Shown here piece by piece: positions 37,269-46,374 of a stretch of DNA of 64,000 nucleotides. Source of the DNA: Arenibacter echinorum. GTDB lineage: Bacteria; Bacteroidota; Bacteroidia; Flavobacteriales; Flavobacteriaceae. Positions within the stretch are counted from its first letter, which is position 1. Every line of letters starts with the position of its first letter. The position numbers were made by a program, and so were the translations under genes. The notes below the pieces were generated by a model. It did not search any database. It was not told the DNA's origin and saw nothing but the letters and a program-made list of their open reading frames with translations. The stretch lies in the NCBI RefSeq assembly GCF_003259375.1, contig NZ_QLLN01000003.1:300955-364954 (forward strand). The letters run 5' to 3'.

Positions 37269-38552
37269 ATGAAAAGAATATATTTTTTATTTATCGTTAC
37301 AGTCCTCTATGGATCAATTGCCAATGCACAGTTTACATTGGATGGAGAATTTAGACCTCGTACCGAATTACGTCACGGTTTTGGCAGTCTAATTACCGAT
37401 GATGCAGATGCCGGTTTTGGTGTTTCAACCCGTTTGCGTTTAAATGCGGGCTACACTATAGATGCCTACACATTTTATGTAAGCCTTCAAGATGTTATTG
37501 TATGGGGCGAAAATAGGCAGCTTCTACCGGATGATGAGAATAATTCCTTCGCTGTCTTTGAAGCCTGGGCAGATATAAATTTTGGAAGTAATTTTTCAGC
37601 CAAATTGGGAAGACAGACCTTGGATTACGACGATGAACGCATATTGGGCAGTGTTGGTTGGACACAACAGGCACGTAATCATGACGCCGCTATTTTAAAA
37701 TACGCCAAAGAGCGTTTTCAGTTGGATCTGGGATTGGCCTACAGCCAGGATTATGATAATCCCAGTGGCTTTCAATCAGTTGGCACGGCTTATAACACTA
37801 CTGGGTTCTTCTCTTATAAAACCATGCAATACCTTTATTTGAAGGAGAATTGGAAAAACTTAAGCGTGAGCCTATTACTGTTGAACAATGGCTTCCAGAA
37901 TTTTGAAGTTGATGGTACAACGCCTGACGGTATAAGTAATTTACAGACCCTAGGCACACATTTAGATTATAAAAAAGGAAGTTTTGGGGCTGCTTTGAAC
38001 GCTTTTCTTCAAACCGGGGAAAGACAAGGTGCAGTTGATGTAGGAGGTGCTTATTTGTTGGGACTTGATTTCAACTATAATGCTTCTGCAAAAATAAGTC
38101 TTGTCGCCGGTATGGAAATCATTAGTGGTAATGATGCCGGTACCACTGATAAAACAGAGGCCTTTTTCCCCCTTTATGGTACCAATCATAAATTCAATGG
38201 ATTTATGGATTATTTCTACGTAGGCAATCACGCCAATTCCGTTGGATTATTGGATGTTCATGTGAGTGCCAATTTCAAGCTTGGGGAGAAATCAAGTTTA
38301 ATGGTCAAGGCACTTAACTTTAGTGGAGAGCAAGAATTGCCTAGCAGGGAAAAATCGTTGGGGACCGAATTGGATCTTGTGTTCTCACAGGCATTCAATG
38401 GTTATTCCCTTCAGTTGGGTTATTCCCAAATGTTTGCCAATGATGGTATGTACGAATTAAAAGGCATTACTGAAGATGCTTCGGCCAGTAGCCAAAACTG
38501 GGCTTGGGCCATGCTGGTCATCAAACCCAAATTTTTGAATACTTCCAAATAA
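37269..38552 (+). CDS. Outer-membrane porin, alginate-export-like family
   Basis: A 427-aa beta-barrel protein with a signal peptide (about 1-20, ending IANAQ). The body has alternating hydrophobic/polar strands with aromatic girdles (YTIDAYTFYVSLQDVIVWGE, FSAKLGRQTLDYDDERILG, VGWTQQARNHDAAILKY), as in the alginate_exp/AlgE-like porins of Bacteroidota. KLGRQ.LDYDDERILG is a typical segment of this group. It sits between narK and the response regulator inside the nitrate island, so it may serve as the outer-membrane entry route for nitrate or nitrite. No alginate genes are near. The barrel is well supported; the substrate is inference. Confidence 0.82.
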   Translation: MKRIYFLFIVTVLYGSIANAQFTLDGEFRPRTELRHGFGSLITDDADAGFGVSTRLRLNAGYTIDAYTFYVSLQDVIVWGENRQLLPDDENNSFAVFEAWADINFGSNFSAKLGRQTLDYDDERILGSVGWTQQARNHDAAILKYAKERFQLDLGLAYSQDYDNPSGFQSVGTAYNTTGFFSYKTMQYLYLKENWKNLSVSLLLLNNGFQNFEVDGTTPDGISNLQTLGTHLDYKKGSFGAALNAFLQTGERQGAVDVGGAYLLGLDFNYNASAKISLVAGMEIISGNDAGTTDKTEAFFPLYGTNHKFNGFMDYFYVGNHANSVGLLDVHVSANFKLGEKSSLMVKALNFSGEQELPSREKSLGTELDLVFSQAFNGYSLQLGYSQMFANDGMYELKGITEDASASSQNWAWAMLVIKPKFLNTSK

Positions 38553-38691
38553 TCCAGTTATCATTGGAGTTTTGTTTATAAAACGTGGCAAAATAATAAA
38601 ACTCTAGGTCAAACGATATTACAATCAAGGTCAATTATCATAATTTTAGTATCTATTTTCACCGTATGAATACTTAGTTTTAATTTTATCC

Positions 38692-38699
38692 TATATTTG
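38692..38699 (+). promoter_or_regulatory. -7 promoter element of the response regulator gene
   Basis: TATATTTG matches the Bacteroidota -7 consensus TAnnTTTG. Transcription would begin at about 38706, 14 bp before the GTG start. There is no TACGTA here, unlike the structural genes. Confidence 0.5.
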
Positions 38700-38719
38700 T
38701 TTGGAAAGAATAGACTATT

Positions 38720-39391
38720 GTGGATAAAACAACGCGTATTGTATTGGCCGATGACCATTCTCTGGTAAGGGATGGTATTAGAGCCTTATTGGAAGAAGAT
38801 GATAATTATGTGGTGATCGGTGAGGTCTCCAATGGCAAGGAGGCCGTTCAAATGGTATTGGATAAAAAACCCGATCTCTTGATCATTGATATCCGAATGC
38901 CCGAAATGAATGGTATAGAGGCCGTTGAAGAACTCAAAAAACATTCTTCAACAACCAAATCTATTATACTTTCCATGCACGATTCCGAAGAATACATCCT
39001 TAAATCGGTAAATGCTGGAGCTAGTGGTTATCTCTTGAAGGATACCGGAAAAACTGAATTTCTTAAGGCTATTTCTACCGTTGAACAAGGTGGAAAATAT
39101 TTTAGTGGTGATATTTCCAATGTTTTGGTAAACAATCTGTTGAGTCAGGGACAGACAAAGCCGGAAAGCAAGCATCCCTCAAAAAATGGAAATAACTCCT
39201 TTGGGATTACAAGCAAGGAATTGCAAATCCTGGAACTCGTCCTTTCAGGGCTTACCAATAAACAAATTTCTGAAAAACTTCAAAAAAGCAAACGTACCAT
39301 TGAAACACATCGCTTTAATCTAATGCGAAAAATGGGCGTAAATAACCTTATGGACCTGGCCAGAAAGGCACAGGAATATAAACTGATTTAA
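38720..39391 (+). CDS. NarL-type two-component response regulator
   Basis: A 223-aa regulator. Receiver domain (about 6-122): acidic pocket DDH at 11-13, phospho-acceptor Asp57 in LLIIDIRMPEMNG, switch Ser85 in IILSMHD and Lys107 in YLLKDT. C-terminal LuxR/GerE helix-turn-helix (about 158-220) with GITSKELQILELVLSGLTNKQISEKL and KRTIETHRFNLMRKMG. The start is GTG; the next in-frame Met would cut into the receiver. The HisKA_3 kinase encoded in the nirBD operon is the natural partner, making a NarX/NarL-like system split between the two strands of the island. It is also the best candidate in this window to bind the TACGTA elements. Confidence 0.93.
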   Translation: MDKTTRIVLADDHSLVRDGIRALLEEDDNYVVIGEVSNGKEAVQMVLDKKPDLLIIDIRMPEMNGIEAVEELKKHSSTTKSIILSMHDSEEYILKSVNAGASGYLLKDTGKTEFLKAISTVEQGGKYFSGDISNVLVNNLLSQGQTKPESKHPSKNGNNSFGITSKELQILELVLSGLTNKQISEKLQKSKRTIETHRFNLMRKMGVNNLMDLARKAQEYKLI

Positions 39392-39529
39392 CTTGTCATA
39401 TTTGGTTTTTTATTGATTTACAGCGGTTTATCATGTTTTAGATCCATGGTATATTCTGTAATATCCAATGAAAAAGCAATTTTATTGTCTTTTCGTCAAT
39501 AATCCGCCCAACTATTATCAATAAATTAC

Positions 39530-39535
39530 TACGTA
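39530..39535 (+). promoter_or_regulatory. Single TACGTA site upstream of the nitrate reductase gene
   Basis: One TACGTA, in the context ACTACGTATTTATAC, lies 62 bp before the nitrate reductase ATG. It shares the right half ACGTATTT with the cobA and narK sites, but here the -7 match is poor (TATTTATA). It is a likely member of the same set of sites. Confidence 0.5.
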
Positions 39536-39597
39536 TTTATACTTAATTTGGTAATTTTAGATCATATTTAATTGGTTTCTTTTAATACAAGGATTTT

Positions 39598-42500
39598 ATG
39601 CAGAAAAAGAACGAACATAAGACTATTTGCTCCTACTGTGGGGTGGGGTGTGGCATTGTGGTGGAACAGGACTCCAAGGGCAATATTAGTGTTGAAGGAG
39701 ATCAAGATTATCCTGTAAACAAAGGTATGCTTTGTTCCAAAGGGAAGAATCTTAACTATGTGGCCCAGGATGTAAGTGACCGGATCTTATATCCGGAAAT
39801 GAGATGGAGCAGAAATCACCCTTTACAAAAAGTTTCGTGGGATACGGCCTTTGATAGAGCCGTTGCCGTATTCAAAAGCATTATCGAAAAGCATGGTCCG
39901 GACAGTGTAGGGTTCTATGTTTCTGGCCAGTGCCTTACTGAAGAATATTATTTGGTTAATAAATTGACCAAAGGTTTTATAGGCACCAATAATATTGATA
40001 CCAATTCCAGGCTCTGCATGAGTTCTGCCGTTGTGGGTTATAAAAAAATGTTGGGAGAGGATTCCGTGCCCATTTCTTATGATGACATAGAGTTATCAGA
40101 TTGTTTCCTTATCGCCGGGGCAAATCCTGCCTGGTGTCACCCCATCCTGTTTAGAAGAATAGAAAATCACAAGGAGAACAATCCGGATGTAAAAATAATA
40201 GTAGTAGACCCTAGGAAAACACAGACCTGTGCTGCGGCAGATCTTCATTTACAAATATTACCGGGAACGGATGTTATTCTATTTAATGCCATAGCCCGCT
40301 GGTTGATAGAAAAGAAAAAAACGGATAGAAACTTCATTAAAAAGCATACGGTAAATTTTGATGCGGTTAAAGAGAGTGCCTTTCAACTTTCAATGAAAAA
40401 AGCAGCCGAACTTTGTGGAATTCCTGTAGAGGACATCAAGAAGGCGGCAATGTATATAGGCAATGCCAATGCTTTTATAAGTATGTGGACCATGGGCCTA
40501 AACCAAAGTGTCATTGGTGTTTCCAAAAATGTCGCATTAATGAACCTGTCACTGCTTACTGGACAAATCGGGAAGCCCGGTGCAGGACCATTTTCGCTTA
40601 CCGGACAACCCAACGCCATGGGGGGTAGGGAAGTAGGTGGTATGGCCAGCTTGCTTGCGGCCCATAGGGAATTGGGCAATCCCAAACACCGCAAGGAAGT
40701 ATCTGATTTTTGGGGTGGAAAAGAAATAAAATCCGAACCTGGCTATACCGCCACAGAGATGTTCGACGCATTGGAAAATGGCAAAATGAAGGCGGTGTGG
40801 ATTATCTGTACCAATCCAATAGTGAGCATGCCCAATGTACATAAAGCGGAAAAGGCATTAAAAAATGCCAACTTTGTGGTCGTTCAGGATATTTCACATA
40901 ATTCCGAGACAACTAAATTTGCTGACCTCTTATTACCGGCTGCAGGCTGGCTGGAAAAGGAAGGGACTATGACCAATTCAGAAAGGCGCATTAGTTACCT
41001 TCCCAAAGTAATTGATGCGCCGGGAGAGGCTTTACCGGACGCAGAAATATTATGGAAGTTTGCACAAAAAATGGGGTATCATGGATTTGACTATAAAAAT
41101 GCCAGTGAAGTATATGACGAACACTGCCTTTTAACAAAAGGTACCGAAATAGATATATCCGGTTTATCCTATGATCGACTAAAGAACGAAGGCAGCTTTC
41201 AATGGCCGGTACCCCACGCTACACATATGGGTACACCCAGACTGTTTACGGACTATCAATTCTTTACCAATGATAAGAAATCGCACTTCAACGCCCCCCA
41301 ATCACTTTACAATAAATCGGAAATAACAACACCTGAATATCCCTTAATTCTCAATACAGGTAGGGTAAGGGACCAATGGCATACCCGCACCAAAACCGGA
41401 AAGGTAAAACGTCTGCTTACCCATATTCCAGATCCGTATTTGGAAATGAACAAAGTGGATGCCTATTTGAGAAAATTAAAGGATGGGGATATAGCGGTGA
41501 TAAAAAGTAGGAGAGGAACAGTACAGGTTAAAGTTAAGGTGAGTTTTGACATTCGTGAAAAGGTAGTCTTTCTCCCTATGCATTGGGGCAAAGTGCTGAA
41601 TAATGATTTTGGCAGGGCAAATAACTTGACCAATGACCTAATTGATCCAGTATCCAAGGAGCCTGATTTTAAGTATTGTGCCGTAGAAGTGGCAAAGTAT
41701 GTAAAACCCAAACAGAAGATTGTGATTATAGGAGCTGGAGCTGCGGCCTATAGATTTATCCAGACCTATAGGGAAAAAAATGAAACAGATCAACTCCACG
41801 TTTTCTCCAAGGAAAAAGATCCTTTTTACAATAGGGTATTACTCCCTGAATATGTAAGTGAGGAACTCTCATGGGAAGCTCTCGAAAAACTAAAAAAAGG
41901 AGAACTTGAAAAATTGGATATTACACTACATCAAGGTTTAGGAGTAACTCAAATAGATAGGAAAAATAAAACCGTGCTGGACGACAACGGTTTTGAACAC
42001 GCCTACGATATACTTGTAATGGCAACAGGGAGTAGGGCCTTTGTTCCTAGTGAGGTACAAATAAACATGCCAGGTCGTTTTACTATGAGAGAACGCGGGG
42101 ATGCCGATAAATTACGTAAATATTTGGAAGATACCGGCCTGCCCTCAGAAGAACAACATGTGGTAATCGTTGGAGGTGGACTTCTGGGACTGGAGCTGGC
42201 GGCAGCGCTTAAGAACAGAAATGTAAATATCAGTATCATTCAACGTGCCCCTAGATTAATGGAAAGACAGTTGGATAGAATTGCGAGTCGACTGTTGGCC
42301 GAGGATGTGAGTGATAGGGGAATTAAGGTTTATTATGATAATGAGGTAAGTACCGTATTCGAGGAAAGGGATGACAAGAACTCCCTTTCAATTACCTTAA
42401 AAACGGGAAGGACGGTTAAATGCAATGCCATCGTTTATGCCATTGGTACCCGTCCCAATATTGAGTTGGCAAAGCATTCAGATCTTAAGACAGGGAGGGG

Positions 42501-43131
42501 AGTGGTAGTCAATGAATATTTGCAGACCAGCGATCCCAATATCTTTGCGCTTGGGGAGATTGCCGAATTTAGAAATGCCCTTTTTGGCATAACGTCGGCC
42601 GCCGAGCAACAGGCCGATACCGCTGCAAAATATATCATGGGCGATTTTAGCAGTATCTATAATGGATCTATCCTTATGAACATTTTAAAGTTCGAAAATC
42701 TGGACCTCTGTAGTCTGGGTATGGTAAATGCCCCCTTGGATGACAACAGTTATGAGGAAATTATCCTAATGGATGTCACAAAGAAATACTACAAAAAATG
42801 TATCGTAAAAGACGATACCCTAAAAGGTGCCATCCTTATGGGGGACAAAAACGAGTTCGCCGAATTTAAAAGATTAATTGAGGAAGAAATTGAACTATCC
42901 GAAAAGCGGAACGAGCTACTTAGAGGGCAATCAAATTCTGTTCCTTTGAAAGGAAAATTGGTATGCTCATGCAGTCAGGTAGGAGAAGGCAATCTAATTG
43001 AAACAATTAATGGGGGATGTGAAGACTTCTCAAAACTGTGCTCAGAAACTGGAGCGGGGCTTGGCTGTGGAAGTTGTAAACCCGAAATACAGGATATTTT
43101 GCGAAAAGAATTACAAACAGTTACCTCATAA
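39598..43131 (+). CDS. nasA: Assimilatory nitrate reductase fused to its FAD/NAD(P)H reductase
   Basis: A 1177-aa cytoplasmic enzyme reducing nitrate to nitrite. Residues 1-55 bind a [4Fe-4S] cluster (Cys11, Cys14, Cys18, Cys46). Residues about 55-560 are the molybdopterin domain (FYVSGQCLTEEYYLVNK, TNSRLCMSSAVVGYK) and about 575-700 the molybdopterin dinucleotide-binding domain (LNTGRVRDQWHTRTKTGK). From about 705 a second enzyme follows: FAD/NAD(P)-binding domains (IVIIGAGAAAYRF, VVIVGGGLLGLELA, PNIFALGEIAE), ending with a BFD-like [2Fe-2S] domain (about 1121-1175; CSCSQV..GLGCGSCKP). In Bacillus and Klebsiella these are separate NasC/NasB-type subunits, so this is a one-chain NAD(P)H:nitrate reductase. 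The rubredoxin-fusion gene follows after 11 bp. Confidence 0.95.
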   Translation: MQKKNEHKTICSYCGVGCGIVVEQDSKGNISVEGDQDYPVNKGMLCSKGKNLNYVAQDVSDRILYPEMRWSRNHPLQKVSWDTAFDRAVAVFKSIIEKHGPDSVGFYVSGQCLTEEYYLVNKLTKGFIGTNNIDTNSRLCMSSAVVGYKKMLGEDSVPISYDDIELSDCFLIAGANPAWCHPILFRRIENHKENNPDVKIIVVDPRKTQTCAAADLHLQILPGTDVILFNAIARWLIEKKKTDRNFIKKHTVNFDAVKESAFQLSMKKAAELCGIPVEDIKKAAMYIGNANAFISMWTMGLNQSVIGVSKNVALMNLSLLTGQIGKPGAGPFSLTGQPNAMGGREVGGMASLLAAHRELGNPKHRKEVSDFWGGKEIKSEPGYTATEMFDALENGKMKAVWIICTNPIVSMPNVHKAEKALKNANFVVVQDISHNSETTKFADLLLPAAGWLEKEGTMTNSERRISYLPKVIDAPGEALPDAEILWKFAQKMGYHGFDYKNASEVYDEHCLLTKGTEIDISGLSYDRLKNEGSFQWPVPHATHMGTPRLFTDYQFFTNDKKSHFNAPQSLYNKSEITTPEYPLILNTGRVRDQWHTRTKTGKVKRLLTHIPDPYLEMNKVDAYLRKLKDGDIAVIKSRRGTVQVKVKVSFDIREKVVFLPMHWGKVLNNDFGRANNLTNDLIDPVSKEPDFKYCAVEVAKYVKPKQKIVIIGAGAAAYRFIQTYREKNETDQLHVFSKEKDPFYNRVLLPEYVSEELSWEALEKLKKGELEKLDITLHQGLGVTQIDRKNKTVLDDNGFEHAYDILVMATGSRAFVPSEVQINMPGRFTMRERGDADKLRKYLEDTGLPSEEQHVVIVGGGLLGLELAAALKNRNVNISIIQRAPRLMERQLDRIASRLLAEDVSDRGIKVYYDNEVSTVFEERDDKNSLSITLKTGRTVKCNAIVYAIGTRPNIELAKHSDLKTGRGVVVNEYLQTSDPNIFALGEIAEFRNALFGITSAAEQQADTAAKYIMGDFSSIYNGSILMNILKFENLDLCSLGMVNAPLDDNSYEEIILMDVTKKYYKKCIVKDDTLKGAILMGDKNEFAEFKRLIEEEIELSEKRNELLRGQSNSVPLKGKLVCSCSQVGEGNLIETINGGCEDFSKLCSETGAGLGCGSCKPEIQDILRKELQTVTS

Positions 43132-43142
43132 AATATATCGTT

Positions 43143-44579
43143 ATGAATGATGATTTACACCGAATATTGATCAAGGGAGGAGTAACTTCTCCAGGGGAAT
43201 TAAAGGATATCATTGCCATGTTGGAAGCTGGCGGGCTGAAAGAGGTATTTTTTGGATCGCGGCAAGATTTGTTGTTCCCATTGCAAAATGCCAAAGAGGA
43301 ACAATTGGAACAAATATCAAAATTCAACACCGATATCGTTAGCGAAAGAAGTTACCAAAATATAGTAACTTCATATGTGTCCGCCGATATTTTTGATATG
43401 ACCAACTGGCTCAAAGGGTCCACTTATCTGTATATTTTGGAAGGTTTTGATTATCTGCCCAAATTAAAAATAAACATCACCGACCCCAAGCAACGCTTGG
43501 TACCTATTTTTAATGGCAACCTTAACTTTATTGCTTCGGATAGTGAGGATTATTGGTACCTGAACATTAAACTTCCGCACTGGACGAAATCCGTGTACTA
43601 CCCTGTCTTAATTTATAGTTGGGACATCCATACCGTGGCCAAGGCTATTGAGGAAATATATCAGGACGTAGCGGATATAGACGAACTATTTTTTATTCTC
43701 AATAAAAAATTGGATACCAATAATAGAACCATGGAACGGGAGCTGGTGGTTCCCTATATTAAATTTCCTTATTACGAAGGAATGAATAGAATGGGGCTGG
43801 ATCAATACTGGTTGGGACTTTATTGGCGAAACAATAGATACGATCTTGATTTTCTAAAAAAATTATGTGGCTTTTGTCTGGACAACAGCATTGGGAAAAT
43901 ATGCATCACGCCGTGGAAGTCATTTATTATAAAAGGAATTAAAAGTTCCAGCAGGCCCGAACTGGAACGCTTTCTAGGACAAAAAGGAATCAATATTCGT
44001 CACTCCCAATTGGAAATGAACTGGCACCTACCGGTAGATGATATGGAGGCACTGGAATTGAAAAAATTCTTGGTGCTAAGTTTTGATCAGAACGATATCA
44101 GCACCTATGGACTGACCTTTGGCATAAGCAATGAAACGGGGAAGAGAACACATTTCTCATCTGTAATAATTGAAAAGAACACCCAACCCACTATTGTAAA
44201 GGATTTTGCCGTAAGGCCAACTTACAACGTTTTGCATTTTAAAAATTTCGATCCCAATACACAAGAATATCAAGTTTACGCCCAAGATGTAGATAAGATA
44301 GAGTTACCAGGTCTGTTAATGGAACTGAGTAAACATTATTTTGATCAATTGGGAAGGGCCGTCGCCAAAAAAGAAACCCCCAAGAATGCAAATGTTGATA
44401 TTTTGAAAGAAGTTTATCAATGTAGCTCTTGTTTCACAGTTTATGACGAAACCTACGGTGATGCAAAATCGCAGGTCGCTGTTGGAACTTCATTTGCAGA
44501 CCTTAGTGAGGATTACTGCTGTCCGGTTTGTTCTGCCCCCAAATCAGGATTTGAAAAAATGAAACTACAAATATTGTAA
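43143..44579 (+). CDS. Rubredoxin fused to a nitrite/sulfite-reductase-like scaffold without sirohaem site
   Basis: A 478-aa protein. The C-terminal part (about 425-478) is a rubredoxin: CSSC and CPVC are the four iron ligands, followed by SAPKSGFE. The first about 420 residues resemble the ferredoxin-like half domains of nitrite/sulfite reductases: KGGVTSPGELKDIIAMLE..VFFGSRQDLLFP recalls their N-terminal RQNLQL region and KICITPWKSFIIKGI their LTPWR..LLPG segment. However, the Cys-x5-Cys/Cys-x3-Cys ligands of the [4Fe-4S]-sirohaem centre are absent, so it cannot be a standard nitrite reductase. It is 11 bp behind the nitrate reductase gene and surely co-transcribed. A role in electron delivery, assembly or channelling of nitrite is inference. 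Confidence 0.8.
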   Translation: MNDDLHRILIKGGVTSPGELKDIIAMLEAGGLKEVFFGSRQDLLFPLQNAKEEQLEQISKFNTDIVSERSYQNIVTSYVSADIFDMTNWLKGSTYLYILEGFDYLPKLKINITDPKQRLVPIFNGNLNFIASDSEDYWYLNIKLPHWTKSVYYPVLIYSWDIHTVAKAIEEIYQDVADIDELFFILNKKLDTNNRTMERELVVPYIKFPYYEGMNRMGLDQYWLGLYWRNNRYDLDFLKKLCGFCLDNSIGKICITPWKSFIIKGIKSSSRPELERFLGQKGINIRHSQLEMNWHLPVDDMEALELKKFLVLSFDQNDISTYGLTFGISNETGKRTHFSSVIIEKNTQPTIVKDFAVRPTYNVLHFKNFDPNTQEYQVYAQDVDKIELPGLLMELSKHYFDQLGRAVAKKETPKNANVDILKEVYQCSSCFTVYDETYGDAKSQVAVGTSFADLSEDYCCPVCSAPKSGFEKMKLQIL

Positions 44580-44712
44580 TGCCTCCAAAGCCATCATATG
44601 TGAGTTGACAATATTAAAAGTTGGTTAGTATATTGAGGAAATATTATTGGGTCTAACCTACTAGAGTGGTTACTTGCTAGTGCCGCGTAGTCACACTTGG
44701 ATTTACAGCCAA

Positions 44713-46374
44713 TTATTTATTGTATAATACCAACCATTTTACAAATTCCTGCCGGTTCTTGAAATGAGGTTCCAAATATTTTAGGTCGTCCTTAAAACCT
44801 CTTTTTTTATTAATAATTAGATACGTGTTGGGACTATAGGAGAGCGAATCCAGACGTGAGACCATTACCTCATCATTTATATCCCAAAGGTCATCTTTCC
44901 ATTCTTCATCCTTTTGAAACTGTACTTCCCGATTTGTGGTGTTGTTCCTTAATTTTAAAGTGATCGGATTGTCCCCAGAATACATGGGTATGGAAGATAA
45001 AAGATAATCATAAACAACAATAGTCTTGTTTTCTTTTAGAGTGACATTATTGATAAAACCGATCATTTCTTTGGTAGAGTTGAAAGTTGAACCGTTGTGG
45101 GCCATTATAGAAGTTGATAATAAAACTAAGGCCGCACCAAAACTTGCTCCCAAAATAGCCGGTTTTTCAGGCACACCATTATCTACGTAAAAAAATAAGG
45201 ATACAAAGAGGATCACCAAAACAATACCAATTACTAATGTTGCATTGGAAATCTGGATAAATTGCGGCTTCCAGAGCCAAAATCCAATTATCCCCAAGAA
45301 CAAACAACTCATCAAAATTGTATAGGCCAGGTTCAAGGTATTGAGAATAGATACGCTAACCTTATACAATTGTACAGCAATTAATATAGCCAACATCCAA
45401 AACATGGGAAGAATATACAGCACCATTTTAGTTCTGAAGACCGAAAAAATCAAGAAAAGAAAAACACTTGAAATCAACAATAACCGTTCTTCCCTTCCAA
45501 TATTCAGGAATGTACTTGCCTTTATTTTAAAATTTCGTAAAATAATCCACCACCAAGGGAGTGTCAGACCAATAATTAAAGGAATATAAAACCAAAACGG
45601 CTTGGATCGATTAAAGGAATGCGATGTTATCCGTGATATAAGTTGATCCGTTACAAAATAATCCCATAAGCCAGGATTGTTTATAACTACCAAAATATAC
45701 CAGCTTGAAGCAAGAAGAAGACAAAGCACAAATCCCAGGATATGATGTAGGCTGATTTTTGAATTTCGCTTGAATATTGTCTTATAAACTATAATATAGG
45801 TCAGAATAAACAAAAGGGCTACAGGTCCCTTGGTAAGTAAGGCCATGGCCACCAATAAATAAAACAAATAAAGGGCTACAGTTTTTCCTTTTGAAGTATA
45901 GTATTGCCAGCAAAACAGAGACCCTAATATAAAAGTAGTTAGGTAGGCATCTGTTGTTAAGTTACGACTAGAAATCAGTACTAGGGGCAAAGCAAAATAC
46001 ACGAGACCGGAGGTAAAGGCTATTCTTCTGTCTTTGTAGAGCAAGTATGCCATACCATATACCAAAGCCAATTGAAATACAATCGCGATTTGAAGAAAGA
46101 ACCTTGCACCAAACTCATTGACCCCAAAAATACGATAGCCCAAAGTGGTGACATAATAGGTTATGGGTGGCTTATGAAAATGAAAAATACCGAGAAGTTT
46201 TGGATTGAGATAGTCCTTGGAGCTTAGCATTTCCTTACTGATTTCGGCGTATCTAGCTTCACTGGTCTCCGTAAATCCATAAGAACCAACACCTGCCAGC
46301 AATATAGCCAATGCAACAACCAAGAAAAAAAGATAATGTTTATTGGTGACCACTTTGGATAACATTATTCCCAT
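44713..46374 (-). CDS. Glycosyltransferase family 39 / ArnT-like membrane protein
   Basis: A 553-aa multi-pass inner-membrane protein of the PMT/ArnT type. It has about 11-12 hydrophobic segments (first at about 14-30). The first periplasmic loop has the family's acidic motif in TETSEARYAEISKEML, and HFHKPPITYYV is the typical second motif of ArnT-like enzymes. A soluble periplasmic tail follows (about 430-553). Such enzymes transfer a sugar from a polyprenyl-phosphate donor to a lipid or protein. It is divergent from the adhesin gene; a role in O-glycosylating secreted proteins is possible but only suggested by proximity. Lipid A modification is the alternative. Confidence 0.85.
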   Translation of the reverse strand: MGIMLSKVVTNKHYLFFLVVALAILLAGVGSYGFTETSEARYAEISKEMLSSKDYLNPKLLGIFHFHKPPITYYVTTLGYRIFGVNEFGARFFLQIAIVFQLALVYGMAYLLYKDRRIAFTSGLVYFALPLVLISSRNLTTDAYLTTFILGSLFCWQYYTSKGKTVALYLFYLLVAMALLTKGPVALLFILTYIIVYKTIFKRNSKISLHHILGFVLCLLLASSWYILVVINNPGLWDYFVTDQLISRITSHSFNRSKPFWFYIPLIIGLTLPWWWIILRNFKIKASTFLNIGREERLLLISSVFLFLIFSVFRTKMVLYILPMFWMLAILIAVQLYKVSVSILNTLNLAYTILMSCLFLGIIGFWLWKPQFIQISNATLVIGIVLVILFVSLFFYVDNGVPEKPAILGASFGAALVLLSTSIMAHNGSTFNSTKEMIGFINNVTLKENKTIVVYDYLLSSIPMYSGDNPITLKLRNNTTNREVQFQKDEEWKDDLWDINDEVMVSRLDSLSYSPNTYLIINKKRGFKDDLKYLEPHFKNRQEFVKWLVLYNK

